Shown: one piece after another, positions 1-5,100 of the stretch
Layout of the letters: the number at the start of each line of letters is the position of its first letter
Numbering within the stretch: position 1 is the first letter of the stretch
NCBI GenBank assembly: GCA_021846695.1
Contig: JAJZWN010000044.1
Location: 1 to 10,997 of the forward strand
Origin: Thermoplasmata archaeon
Lineage (GTDB): Archaea; Thermoplasmatota; Thermoplasmata; Thermoplasmatales; Thermoplasmataceae
Direction of reading: 5' to 3'
Length of the DNA stretch: 10,997 nucleotides
Notes under the pieces: generated by a model
What the model saw: only the letters and a program-made list of their open reading frames with translations
Databases searched by the model: none
Told to the model about the DNA's origin: nothing
Program-made: the position numbers and the translations under genes

Positions 1-210
1 TAATTTTTAGTGGACATGCCTGCATAAAATCAATAGAAATGGTATATGCCAGAATGTAAGTAATTCCAATCTAAACAAACAGGAAAATTATATGATAGTG
101 TTGAATGGAAGTACTTTAATATTAAACTAAAAAACTGTTAGAAATTAAGTGTGACATAGCTTCCGCTCTCCAATTATCAACAAAGATGTGCCAATGTGTT
201 AATTCGATAA

Positions 211-220
211 AATTTATATT
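211..220 (+). promoter_or_regulatory. TATA box of the DsrE-family gene
   Basis: The A/T block AATTTATATT is centred about 27 bases before the ATG at 242. That is the normal archaeal distance from TATA box to transcription start, so the mRNA probably begins at or next to the start codon (leaderless). A nearby ATG at 231 is out of frame with the gene and would lie upstream of the predicted transcript start. Confidence 0.6.
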
Positions 221-241
221 TTACCCCTGCATGTTTGTCAT

Positions 242-586
242 ATGTCTGGAAAATACCTTATAATAATATCTTCTGGTCTTGACCAGAAAGGGAAGATGAT
301 TGTTGGGCTAAATTTTGCAAAGAACATTTACAGGAAAAAACTGGCAGAAGATGTTAAAGTCGTATTCTTTGGGCCAAGCGAAGAGTCTCTGGCAAAGCAT
401 GATCCTGATGTTGACACCCTCTTAAAAATACTGAGAGATATGAACGTTATACAGATTGCCTGCAGTGGATATGCTGTTGCCAAGAATGTAAGTGAAGATA
501 TATCAAAAATAGGAATGAAGCTGGAAGACGTTTCTGATACTATTACTAATTTTGCGGATCAGGGTTATAGAATAATAACATTCTGA
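242..586 (+). CDS. DsrE-family small sulfur-relay-like protein
   Basis: This 114-residue protein has the DsrE/DsrF-like fold signature. It opens with a hydrophobic beta strand ending in Ser-Ser-Gly (KYLIIISSG, residues 4-12), has a second strand KVVFFGPSEE (39-48), and carries a single conserved cysteine, Cys74, in the IACSGYAVA loop. In DsrE/TusD proteins the cysteine at this place carries a persulfide in sulfur transfer; single-subunit archaeal homologues of unknown partner are common, so the exact job is not known. The length is normal for the family. The start is supported by a TATA box 27 bases upstream and the absence of a Shine-Dalgarno site. No sulfur-metabolism gene lies next to it here, so the gene is probably transcribed alone. 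It is cytoplasmic: no signal peptide or membrane segment is present. Confidence 0.8.
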   Translation: MSGKYLIIISSGLDQKGKMIVGLNFAKNIYRKKLAEDVKVVFFGPSEESLAKHDPDVDTLLKILRDMNVIQIACSGYAVAKNVSEDISKIGMKLEDVSDTITNFADQGYRIITF

Positions 587-675
587 TCTTCAGAGGGCGC
601 AACTTCAGTGGTGCGGTATCGCTTCCCGTTAAGGAAAATTTTATTTTACGATCCAATCCGCAGGGAAGCCCATGA
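586..675 (+). pseudogene. C-terminal remnant resembling TnpB (IS200/IS605 family)
   Basis: Directly after the DsrE stop, in another frame, 29 codons read IFRGRNFSGAVSLPVKEN and on to ...NPQGSP, followed by TGA. A short Gly/Ser/Pro-containing tail of this kind, followed by a CCCATGATTTTT-type sequence, resembles the extreme C-terminus and right end of IS200/IS605-family TnpB genes. Only the left arm of the expected end hairpin remains, and nothing resembling the RuvC or zinc-finger parts of TnpB is nearby. I infer a leftover of an excised or decayed element. The identification rests on a short stretch and on memory of family tails, so it is tentative. Confidence 0.35.
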
Positions 676-926
676 TTTTTGCAGTAAATCAAACCGGGAA
701 TGCTAAACAAGGCCTTTGAAGAAATTCGTGGATAAGCATAACTTAAAAAATAGTAAACTTTTATGAATGGGCTCTTAATTCCAGGGAATATACACTCTAA
801 AATTTTTTTTTAATAACCTGTACACAAATTTCTGATTCGTTGAATTTGCGTGATGGAGTTAAATGGTACGATATGCGGAGAGAATGCTTTTATAAGAAAC
901 TTTTTATTATTGTTTATTATCTTTAA
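676..926. other. Intergenic stretch, no gene recognised
   Basis: A+T-rich sequence with no open frame of coding character. A TATA-like CTTTTATAAG around 887-896 lies about 30 bases ahead of the broken DUF2283 gene at 927 and may be its old promoter. A nine-T run at about 804-812 has no obvious stem before it. Confidence 0.4.
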
Positions 927-1180
927 ATGATGAAAATTCAATATGATATCGTAGCCGACACTTTATATATATACCTAACTAATTTAAAAATTGTTGACAC
1001 CATTCCTGATAATAAAAATGAGAATATTTTTTTGATGTATCAAAATATGGAAAAATAGTAGGCATAGAAATTTTAAATGCGAGTCTTACGGATCTTAAAT
1101 CGGTTAAAAATCGATTAAAACATTATAAAATAAATATACCGGAACTCAGAATTTTTGGCACAATAAAAACATTGGATTAA
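927..1180 (+). pseudogene. DUF2283 protein, frameshifted
   Basis: The frame from 927 reads MMKIQYDIVADTLYIYLTN, the typical DUF2283 start (K-Y-D-x-x-A-D-x-L-Y-I). After a run of seven T at 1027-1033 it goes out of phase and meets a TAG about 25 bases later. Adding one base in the run restores FFDVSKYGKIVGIEILNAS, the family's central motif (D-x-x-G-x-I-V-G-I-E-I-L-N-A-S). The frame then continues to TAA at 1178-1180, giving about 84 residues, close to full length. It could be a true pseudogene, a homopolymer sequencing error, or slippage. A DUF4258 frame begins two bases after the stop, the usual partner order for this putative toxin-antitoxin-like pair. Confidence 0.75.
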
Positions 1181-1210
1181 ATATGATAATATTATCATCG
1201 CACGCATCGG
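1109..1210 (+). repeat. Direct repeat copy 1, DUF2283/DUF4258 junction
   Basis: This 102-base stretch aligns without gaps to 3219-3320 with 12 differences (about 88% identity, counted by eye). It covers the last 23 codons of DUF2283, its stop, and the first nine codons of DUF4258. Similarity ends sharply on both sides. The spacing TAA-N2-ATG is the same in both copies. Confidence 0.9.
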
Positions 1211-1317
1211 ACAGAATTAAAGAAAGGTCAATAAAAACGAGTGAAATTGAAACAACCATTATTGCTCCGAACAAATCAATAAAGGAAGATTTTGAATTGA
1301 ACACATGCCTTAATTAA
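1183..1317 (+). pseudogene. DUF4258 protein, C-terminally truncated
   Basis: An open frame of 44 codons starts MIILSSHASDRIKERSI. The H-A-x-x-R-I-K-E-R-x-I pattern is the hallmark N-terminus of DUF4258 proteins, small proteins often encoded beside DUF2283. Family members usually run to about 80 residues; this one loses similarity around codon 36 and stops at 1315-1317, exactly where the convergent vapC gene ends (1314). The C-terminal half, with its conserved strands, is missing. I infer that the gene was cut when the vapBC pair or another segment was joined here. Two bases separate it from the upstream DUF2283 stop, so the pair was translationally linked. Confidence 0.65.
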
Positions 1318-1697
1318 AGGTCTCTACTCATCCTTACAGTTATCCTGGAACTTGCAACTCTAAATAGTTTTATATCGTCAGTTATTAGGCCATAGCCTTT
1401 TTCTATTGCAGATACAAGAAATGACGAATCATAGAATGTTAGGCCCTCCTTCAAGGCAAGGGACAATACAGAAGACCATGTCGGAATAACCTGTTCTATA
1501 GAATTAATCAACTCAAATAAAACTGAACCAATATCTTTTGCTTCTTCCTGTGTTATTGTATTCTTAATATTACTGTTTTTCCATATAACGTTTCCAACTT
1601 CATAAACTGCAAGAGGTATAGTTGCATTATCCATGATTTCCGTATACTTGCCCCGCTGGAACAGGTTAAATATTGAAGAGGTATCTAATATATTCAT
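1314..1697 (-). CDS. vapC: VapC-type PIN-domain toxin
   Basis: This 127-residue PIN-domain ribonuclease shows all the acidic metal-binding positions: Asp5 in NILDTSSI, Glu33 in YEVGNVIWK, Asp90 in TFYDSSFL, and Asp107/Asp108 in LITDDIKLF. VapC toxins use Mg2+ or Mn2+ to cut structured RNAs such as tRNA or rRNA when freed from VapB; the target here cannot be told from sequence. The length is normal. Its ATG overlaps the stop of the upstream vapB by four bases (ATGA), which couples their translation. The gene appears intact. It converges on the truncated DUF4258 frame, with stops overlapping at 1314-1317. Confidence 0.9.
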   Translation of the reverse strand: MNILDTSSIFNLFQRGKYTEIMDNATIPLAVYEVGNVIWKNSNIKNTITQEEAKDIGSVLFELINSIEQVIPTWSSVLSLALKEGLTFYDSSFLVSAIEKGYGLITDDIKLFRVASSRITVRMSRDL

Positions 1698-1921
1698 CTG
1701 TCCCTATCCTCTCTGATATCTTTTACTAATTCATCCATTTTTAATTTCGATAAAGTGGGTGCTATTTTTTTCATTTTTTCCATCAGTTCGTTATTCCTGT
1801 ACTTTTTAATTTCATAGTGTATGGCTTTTCTAATAAGCTCAGTCGGGTTTATACCAAGTTTTCTTAATTCTTCCCTATCTTCTTCGGTAATTTTCGCGGA
1901 TAGTGTTGTATACTTAGACAT
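1694..1921 (-). CDS. vapB: VapB-type ribbon-helix-helix antitoxin
   Basis: A 75-residue protein counted from the ATG at 1921, beginning MSKYTTLSAKITEEDREEL. The N-terminal strand (TTLSAKI) followed by two helices (TEEDREELRKLG and NPTELIRKAIHYEI) is the ribbon-helix-helix DNA-binding fold, and the charged C-terminal helix should wrap and inhibit VapC. A longer frame from an ATG at 1942 is possible, but that codon sits inside the TATA box, so 1921 is the better start (leaderless). The stop overlaps the vapC start. Like other VapB proteins it probably represses its own promoter together with VapC. Confidence 0.85.
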   Translation of the reverse strand: MSKYTTLSAKITEEDREELRKLGINPTELIRKAIHYEIKKYRNNELMEKMKKIAPTLSKLKMDELVKDIREDRDR

Positions 1922-1940
1922 ACGGCAATATATACTACAC

Positions 1941-1967
1941 ATATTTATAAATTATTGTAATACGTAT
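1941..1967 (-). promoter_or_regulatory. vapBC-1 promoter, with ATACGTAT palindrome
   Basis: Read on the minus strand, ATTTATAAATAT (1941-1952) is a TATA box about 25 bases before the vapB ATG at 1921. The palindrome ATACGTAT lies just upstream (1960-1967) and could be half or all of an autoregulatory operator. That role is inference from position only. Confidence 0.5.
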
Positions 1968-2300
1968 ATAACTACAACATTTCATCGGATAAAAATAGTC
2001 CAGAATAACCATGCGGCCAAAGCCTGTGTATCATGCATATGACCATATAAAATTGAAGTTGTTTTCTGTTTTGAAGTCTTCTCTGAATGATTGCGATTTT
2101 TGTTTTTATCATAAACAGGTAACTCTGTTTAATCGTATGTTAACTTCAGCAAAAAATTGTAATATTCCCTTCCATTAATGGCCATAAAAACTTAAGCGAC
2201 CCATTTTCCATTGTAATAATCTAAAGTAATAGCAAGATTATAGATATATGCCAACCATAAAAACATTCAATGCTTTGAAGTTATACCCCGATAGTACTTA
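1968..2300. other. Intergenic stretch with one 17-codon frame
   Basis: No recognisable gene. A 17-codon frame at 2249-2302 (MPTIKTFNALKLYPDST) ends in TAATG, overlapping the ATG of the recombinase fragment that follows. It may be a leftover N-terminus of something else or chance. The rest is A+T-rich and closed in all frames I read. Confidence 0.35.
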
Positions 2301-2588
2301 ATGAGAAACCAATATAAAAGGAAGATTTGCGTTCAAATCCTGGTAGGCCATACCCGCATTGAGACCACAACAAGGTATACTCACTTAACACAAAAAGAGG
2401 TTGGAGAAGCTGTAAAAGAAAGTGTTGAGGCCTTATTTCGCCTCAATCGGCAAATGACGGATTTTGAGTGGGAGCAGTTGGGGGCTGACCCTAATGTAGT
2501 GGAAGCACTGGGATTTGAACCCAGATCTAAGGGTCTCTTCCATGTTTCATCGTTCCAGTCATTCATCATAAATTCAGACGACCTTTAG
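2301..2588 (+). pseudogene. Tyrosine recombinase, C-terminal fragment
   Basis: The frame contains VQILVGHTRIETTTRYTHLT (about 2333-2392), the end of the catalytic domain of Xer/integrase-type tyrosine recombinases. It has the Gly-His of the L-L-G-H box and the nucleophilic Tyr in R-Y-T-H-L, followed by the usual C-terminal helix (KEVGEAVKESVEALF). The upstream parts with the catalytic arginines are missing; only about eight codons precede the match, so it cannot be active. The frame runs without a stop into the 3' end of the opposite-strand tRNA-Trp gene, where its sequence no longer resembles a protein. Integrases of archaeal elements use tRNA genes as attachment sites, so I infer the scar of an element once integrated at this tRNA. 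Confidence 0.75.
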
Positions 2589-2641
2589 CTAATCACAAAC
2601 TGACTGGAGCCCTCTAGGATACCTGACTACCCCATGCTTCC
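2500..2641 (-). tRNA. tRNA-Trp (CCA) with a 69-base intron
   Basis: The acceptor stem GGAAGCA (2641-2635) pairs with TGCTTCC (2507-2501), with discriminator A at 2500. The T arm is CTGGG-TTCAAAT-CCCAG. The anticodon stem GAGGG pairs with CCCTT (one G-U) around the loop C-T-CCA-G-A, giving anticodon CCA. The intron lies between positions 37 and 38 (2535-2603). A bulge-helix-bulge forms: helix CUCC opposite GAAG (one C-A mismatch), with bulges AG^U and AG^A, each cut after the second base by the archaeal splicing endonuclease. Exons are 2604-2641 and 2500-2534, so the mature tRNA is 73 bases and CCA is not encoded. A TATA box lies near 2661-2670. The D stem has one U-U mismatch (13-22). Confidence 0.95.
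2535..2603 (-). ncRNA. Box C/D guide RNA inside the tRNA-Trp intron
   Basis: Read on the minus strand, the intron has box C GUGAUUA (2590-2596), box D' CUGA (2574-2577), box C' AUGAUGA (2563-2569) and box D AUGA (2547-2550, a variant of CUGA). The guide before D' (CUAAAGGUC) pairs with G37-A38-C39-C40-C41-U42-U43-A44-G45 with one mismatch, and the fifth base before D' faces C39. The guide before D (UGACUGGA) pairs perfectly with U33-C34-C35-A36-G37 plus the first three intron bases, and the fifth base before D faces C34. In Haloferax the tRNA-Trp intron is known to guide 2'-O-methylation of residues 34 and 39, so the same role is expected. The splicing helix and the guide helices use overlapping bases and must exclude each other. 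Confidence 0.85.
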
Positions 2642-2655
2642 TGATACGTATATTT

Positions 2656-2670
2656 ATTTTTAATATAAAT
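2656..2670 (-). promoter_or_regulatory. tRNA-Trp promoter
   Basis: On the minus strand the block ATTTATATTAAAA is centred about 25 bases upstream of the tRNA 5' end at 2641, fitting an archaeal TATA box. Confidence 0.5.
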
Positions 2671-2933
2671 ATCTATAGGATAAGCTCGTGTATGGGCCAT
2701 TATTTCTGGTGCACTATTATTACTGAATAAGACAGTATACCTGAAAATCCCTTCTGCAATTCACATGAAGGGGGGTGCTAGCTTTAAAGCATTATCGGAA
2801 TACTAATGTTGTATTATTTGTAATTGTTGGCAAGCTTCTCACAGAGGCTATGTACTATAAAGTCGCTCTAATCCCTATTTTAATTAGCTCTCATGTTGAA
2901 AAATTTTTCTATAGCATAGATGGCAAATAATTA
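2671..2933. other. Intergenic stretch, no gene recognised
   Basis: Closed in all frames beyond short stretches, with no recognisable protein remnant, stem-loop or repeat that I could support. It separates the tRNA-Trp promoter from the palindrome cluster. Confidence 0.4.
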
Positions 2934-2947
2934 CAATACCGGTATTG
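2934..2947. promoter_or_regulatory. 14-base perfect palindrome
   Basis: CAATACCGGTATTG is a perfect palindrome, the first of three between 2934 and 3018. Its centre is 35 bases before the centre of the next. A TATA-like TATAATGATAAT (2955-2966) follows. It may be an operator; no regulator gene in the window can be tied to it. Confidence 0.45.
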
Positions 2948-2967
2948 CTAAGGTATAATGATAATAT

Positions 2968-3018
2968 GTTTCCTTTAGGAAACAAAAACATATTTTTTAT
3001 GTTTCTATGTAGAAACAT
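2968..3018. promoter_or_regulatory. Tandem GTTTC-N6-GAAAC palindromes flanking a TATA box
   Basis: Two 16-base perfect palindromes of the same plan, GTTTCCTTTAGGAAAC (2968-2983) and GTTTCTATGTAGAAAC (3001-3016; the arms extend two bases further to 2999-3018), start exactly 33 bases apart, about three turns of B-DNA. Between them ACATATTTTTTAT (2988-3000) can serve as a TATA box for the ATG at 3019. A shared half-site GTTTC, helical phasing and a position around the core promoter are what a dimeric repressor operator would show. Hairpins in RNA are the alternative reading. Confidence 0.55.
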
Positions 3019-3181
3019 ATGTTAGATAAAGAATCTGTTAAAAGAACGATAACAGAATTAATGAATATCCAGCACCCCGATTTAGTAAAAAGGGAGATTG
3101 ATATAGGCATATATAAATAAAATTGTAGTTATAGCAGAGGTGCGCCGCGCAGGAAAAACATATCAGATGTTTAATGGGTAA
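3019..3181 (+). pseudogene. N-terminal remnant of an archaeal AAA ATPase
   Basis: From the ATG, 33 codons (MLDKESVKRTITELMNIQHP...) read into TAA at 3118. The frame one base back continues YINKIVVIAEVRRAGKTYQMF to TAA at 3179. The two parts together match the start of the archaeal ATPase family (AAA_14/DUF4143-like): an N-terminal helix, K-R-E-I/L-D, then the phosphate loop normally written G-V/I-R-R-A/C-G-K-T/S. Here the first glycine is Glu (EVRRAGKT), there is a frameshift at about 3105-3118, and nothing follows the Walker A segment. The gene is dead. These ATPases are typical accessory genes of archaeal genomes; their cellular job is mostly unknown. Confidence 0.6.
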
Positions 3182-3206
3182 AATCTTTAATAACATCTGA
3201 AGTACC

Positions 3207-3290
3207 ATGGAAAATATAAATCAATTAAAATATTATAAAATAAATTTACCGGAGCTCAGAATTCCTAGCACAATAAAAACACTGGATTAA
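3207..3290 (+). pseudogene. DUF2283 C-terminal remnant (second copy)
   Basis: A 27-codon frame reads INQLKYYKINLPELRIPSTI and on to ...KTLD, matching the last 23 residues of the DUF2283 gene at 927-1180 with few changes. The N-terminal core (the K-Y-D and G-I-E motifs) is absent, and unrelated sequence of the ATPase remnant stands in its place. It is two bases from the DUF4258 remnant that follows. It could be translated from the ATG at 3207 but would lack the domain core. Confidence 0.6.
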
Positions 3291-3320
3291 ACATGATAAT
3301 CTTATCATCACACGCATCAG
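3219..3320 (+). repeat. Direct repeat copy 2, DUF2283/DUF4258 junction
   Basis: Second copy of the 102-base repeat at 1109-1210, same orientation, about 2.1 kb downstream, with 90 of 102 positions identical. The divergence is spread over coding positions rather than clustered, so this is an old duplication or two separate acquisitions. Confidence 0.9.
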
Positions 3321-3349
3321 GGAGTATCAAAATATTTAATACCAAATAG
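3293..3349 (+). pseudogene. DUF4258 N-terminal remnant (second copy)
   Basis: A frame of 18 codons starts MIILSSHAS, identical to the first nine residues of the DUF4258 frame at 1183. It diverges at once into GSIKIFNTK and a TAG. Everything after the first conserved His-Ala is lost. Confidence 0.5.
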
Positions 3350-3484
3350 ACCTGCAACTTCGCTCTGGAGAGAGCCTAACATAGAAACACAGTTCAGCAT
3401 TGCAAATTATTTTTATTAGAAAATTGACCTTAGGGGCAAAAATAACAATCTTTATCAAGAATTTCTTTCATTGAAATCTATGTC

Positions 3485-3616
3485 ATGAAACTTTCGGATA
3501 AAGAAATTACAGGGTTTGCAATATTGGTTCTTATTGCATAGAATGTAACCGGGACAAATACGTTGTTTGAAGATACATACAATAAATTAACAGACAATAA
3601 TGAGCATAAAATATAA
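3485..3616 (+). pseudogene. Possible small broken gene, family not recognised
   Basis: The frame MKLSDKEITGFAILVLIA stops at TAG (3539-3541) and continues NVTGTNTLFEDTYNKLTDNN for 24 codons to TAA. Both halves have protein-like composition in the same frame, so a single nonsense change in a 43-codon gene is plausible, but I do not recognise a family and no promoter is clear. Chance is a real alternative. Confidence 0.2.
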
Positions 3617-3912
3617 ATAGGAGAAAGACAAACTGTAAGCTGTAATAAATCCGGGTAACTCAAACGGCTGAACTCTTACACCTACCCCGTATCTTTTTAT
3701 CTGTATTTCTCATATTTTATTACCTATCTGCTCAAAAGATGTATATCTTCAAATTATTTTATGGTAAAATTCATTGATAACAGGATGGTTTATATTTACA
3801 CATAATTTCACAGACAACCGTTTAACTGGATATTTTATCTTGCCGGTACTAACACAAAAATATAAATATTATTTGTCTTATTGTATACAATTGATATAAT
3901 TATTATAGAAAA
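3617..3912. other. Intergenic stretch, no gene recognised
   Basis: About 300 A+T-rich bases between the remnants and the zinc-ribbon gene. I see no open frame of coding character, no tRNA, and no convincing repeat. It probably belongs to the decaying region, apart from the downstream promoter. Confidence 0.4.
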
Positions 3913-3913
3913 A

Positions 3914-3924
3914 AATTATATAAC
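3914..3924 (+). promoter_or_regulatory. TATA box of the zinc-ribbon gene
   Basis: AATTATATAAC is centred about 29 bases before the ATG at 3948, so the transcript should start within a few bases of the start codon. Confidence 0.5.
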
Positions 3925-3947
3925 GTTATAGACTACATAACACAAAT

Positions 3948-4124
3948 ATGAAATCTAAAATTGTTTGCCCGAAATGCAACGAAGAATTTGATGCGCCTAG
4001 ATGGGACAAAAAAAGACTCGGGTTTGGTGCGGTACCCCCTGGAGTTGGTTTTATTAAATGCCCATATTGTAAATACAAAGCCCATAGAAGCGAATTTTCT
4101 GTAGCTGAGGATACCGAGGAATAG
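3948..4124 (+). CDS. Small zinc-ribbon protein, function unknown
   Basis: A 58-residue protein with two CxxC knuckles: Cys7/Cys10 in VCPKCNEEF and Cys38/Cys41 in IKCPYCKYK. They are separated by 27 residues that include a basic stretch (RWDKKR) and a Gly/Pro-rich turn (GAVPPGVG). This should bind one zinc ion as a zinc ribbon. The tail is acidic (AEDTEE). Zinc ribbons of this size in archaea bind nucleic acid or proteins; the partner cannot be told here. The start follows a well-placed TATA box, and a coding-like composition without interruption separates it from the decayed sequence around it. The longer frame on the opposite strand (3926-4207) has no protein-like features and is a shadow. 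Confidence 0.75.
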   Translation: MKSKIVCPKCNEEFDAPRWDKKRLGFGAVPPGVGFIKCPYCKYKAHRSEFSVAEDTEE

Positions 4125-4162
4125 ATCTGTGAGCGTTTAGTTTTCCAGGGTAAATATACGTA

Positions 4163-4196
4163 CCAACTACCCACAGCTAAAGTAGTGAGCTGCCAT
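4163..4196 (+). mobile_element. Degenerate IS200/IS605-like end hairpin (1)
   Basis: The sequence CAACTACCCACAGCTAAAGT (4164-4183), continuing AGTGAGCTGCC, resembles the right-end hairpin of IS200/IS605-family elements, which have the plan CTACCC-stem-GCTAAAGC-stem-GGGCTTCC. The stem is largely broken. It aligns with the copy at 5438-5471 at the positions CAACTACCC..GCTAAAG.A.GTG.GCT.CC. No transposase is adjacent. Confidence 0.35.
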
Positions 4197-4325
4197 CGGG
4201 TTTCCACAATGGACGAAAAATAACCTGCTACAATAGGCTGGTTGGCAACAGCCCTGTTCCTGATATTTAATGAATCAATAAAATATACCTTCTCTGCTAA
4301 TCCACAGAAAATCCCTTTAAATATA

Positions 4326-4739
4326 TCACAATGGATATATTATTTCTATTCCAAATTCTTTAATAGTTCTTTCCTTATTTTTAAAATCTTTATCAAAGGT
4401 GATAAATTTATCCGCATGTATTATAATAGCATTGGCAATATGCAGGCAATCCAGTGTTTTTAATTTTATGGAATTTATTATATCTATTCCGGTATTTATG
4501 CTTCTGTTAAAATCAATATTAACTATTTTTATATCATTTTTTATTAATAGATACTCATCTAATGCGTCTATTTCCTCTTCAATTACACCGGACCTGGACA
4601 AAACACTTTTTATTTCAAGTAGATTTAATTCAGTAATAATTTTATTATCGTAATTTTTCATTAATTTATTGGCTAGATTGTATTTACTGTCCTTTTTATC
4701 AATAAGGGAAATTAAAATATTCGTATCTATGTATTCCAT
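4326..4739 (-). CDS. vapC: VapC-type PIN-domain toxin (second pair)
   Basis: This 137-residue PIN-domain protein has Asp5 in YIDTNILI, Glu42 in LNLLEIKSVL, Asp97 in LKTLDCLHIANA, and Asp116/Asp118 in FITFDKDFK, so the metal-binding set is complete. It should be an Mg2+-dependent endoribonuclease held inactive by the partner encoded just upstream. The start codon shares one base with the antitoxin stop (TAATG), a termination-reinitiation arrangement. Its sequence is clearly different from the VapC at 1314-1697 and belongs to another branch, so this is not a local duplication. The gene appears intact and its base composition is very A+T-rich. Confidence 0.9.
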   Translation of the reverse strand: MEYIDTNILISLIDKKDSKYNLANKLMKNYDNKIITELNLLEIKSVLSRSGVIEEEIDALDEYLLIKNDIKIVNIDFNRSINTGIDIINSIKLKTLDCLHIANAIIIHADKFITFDKDFKNKERTIKEFGIEIIYPL

Positions 4740-4987
4740 TATTCTCTCTCTAAAATTGATTTTTCAGACAACCCTGCTGGCAATTCCGGCAAGCCTTCCT
4801 TTAAATATTTTTCAAGCAATTCCTGTGTTTTTTCCTTTTTTTTAATTACATTATTAACATTATTAATTCCGTGTTCCATTATATAATTTATAGCATCTGT
4901 CCTGCTGTTTACTATTTTAAATGCTATTAGTTTATTTATAGTATTTAGCATATCTTCTGATAATCTAATACTTACAACTTTATTCAT
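4739..4987 (-). CDS. vapB: Ribbon-helix-helix antitoxin (second pair)
   Basis: An 82-residue protein starting MNKVVSIRLSEDMLNTINKL. The strand KVVSIRL and helices SEDMLNTINKLIAF and SRTDAINYIMEHGI form a CopG/VapB-like ribbon-helix-helix DNA-binding domain. The C-terminal part, Lys/Glu-rich then Pro-containing (KEGLPELPAGLSEKS), is the likely toxin-binding arm. The start is set by a TATA box around 5009-5019, giving a nearly leaderless mRNA. A 14-base palindrome TGTAATTAATTACA immediately upstream of that box is a candidate operator for self-repression. Confidence 0.85.
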   Translation of the reverse strand: MNKVVSIRLSEDMLNTINKLIAFKIVNSRTDAINYIMEHGINNVNNVIKKKEKTQELLEKYLKEGLPELPAGLSEKSILERE

Positions 4988-5008
4988 ATGATTACATAAC
5001 TATAAATT

Positions 5009-5035
5009 GTATATATATCTTTGTAATTAATTACA
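5009..5035 (-). promoter_or_regulatory. vapBC-2 promoter with 14-base palindromic operator candidate
   Basis: On the minus strand GATATATATAC (5009-5019) is a TATA box about 27 bases before the ATG at 4987. The perfect palindrome TGTAATTAATTACA occupies 5022-5035, where archaeal TFB contacts DNA. A half-site TGTAATCAT recurs at 4987-4995 next to the start. Protein binding at these sites would block transcription. Confidence 0.55.
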
Positions 5036-5100
5036 TATTTTGTTTCGTATTACAACATAAAAAGCACTGTCCGGAGGTAGGATTTATATTTACATATAAT

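Noticed and set aside
2331..2350. T-arm-like GTTCAAATCC motif, possible second tRNA 3' end or attachment repeat
   Set aside because: It is on the opposite strand to the tRNA-Trp T arm, and only a short core matches. The bases are fully explained as codons of the recombinase V-Q-I-L-V-G-H segment.
3926..4207. 93-codon frame on the minus strand
   Set aside because: It lies across the zinc-ribbon gene, has no recognisable protein features, and has no promoter of its own.
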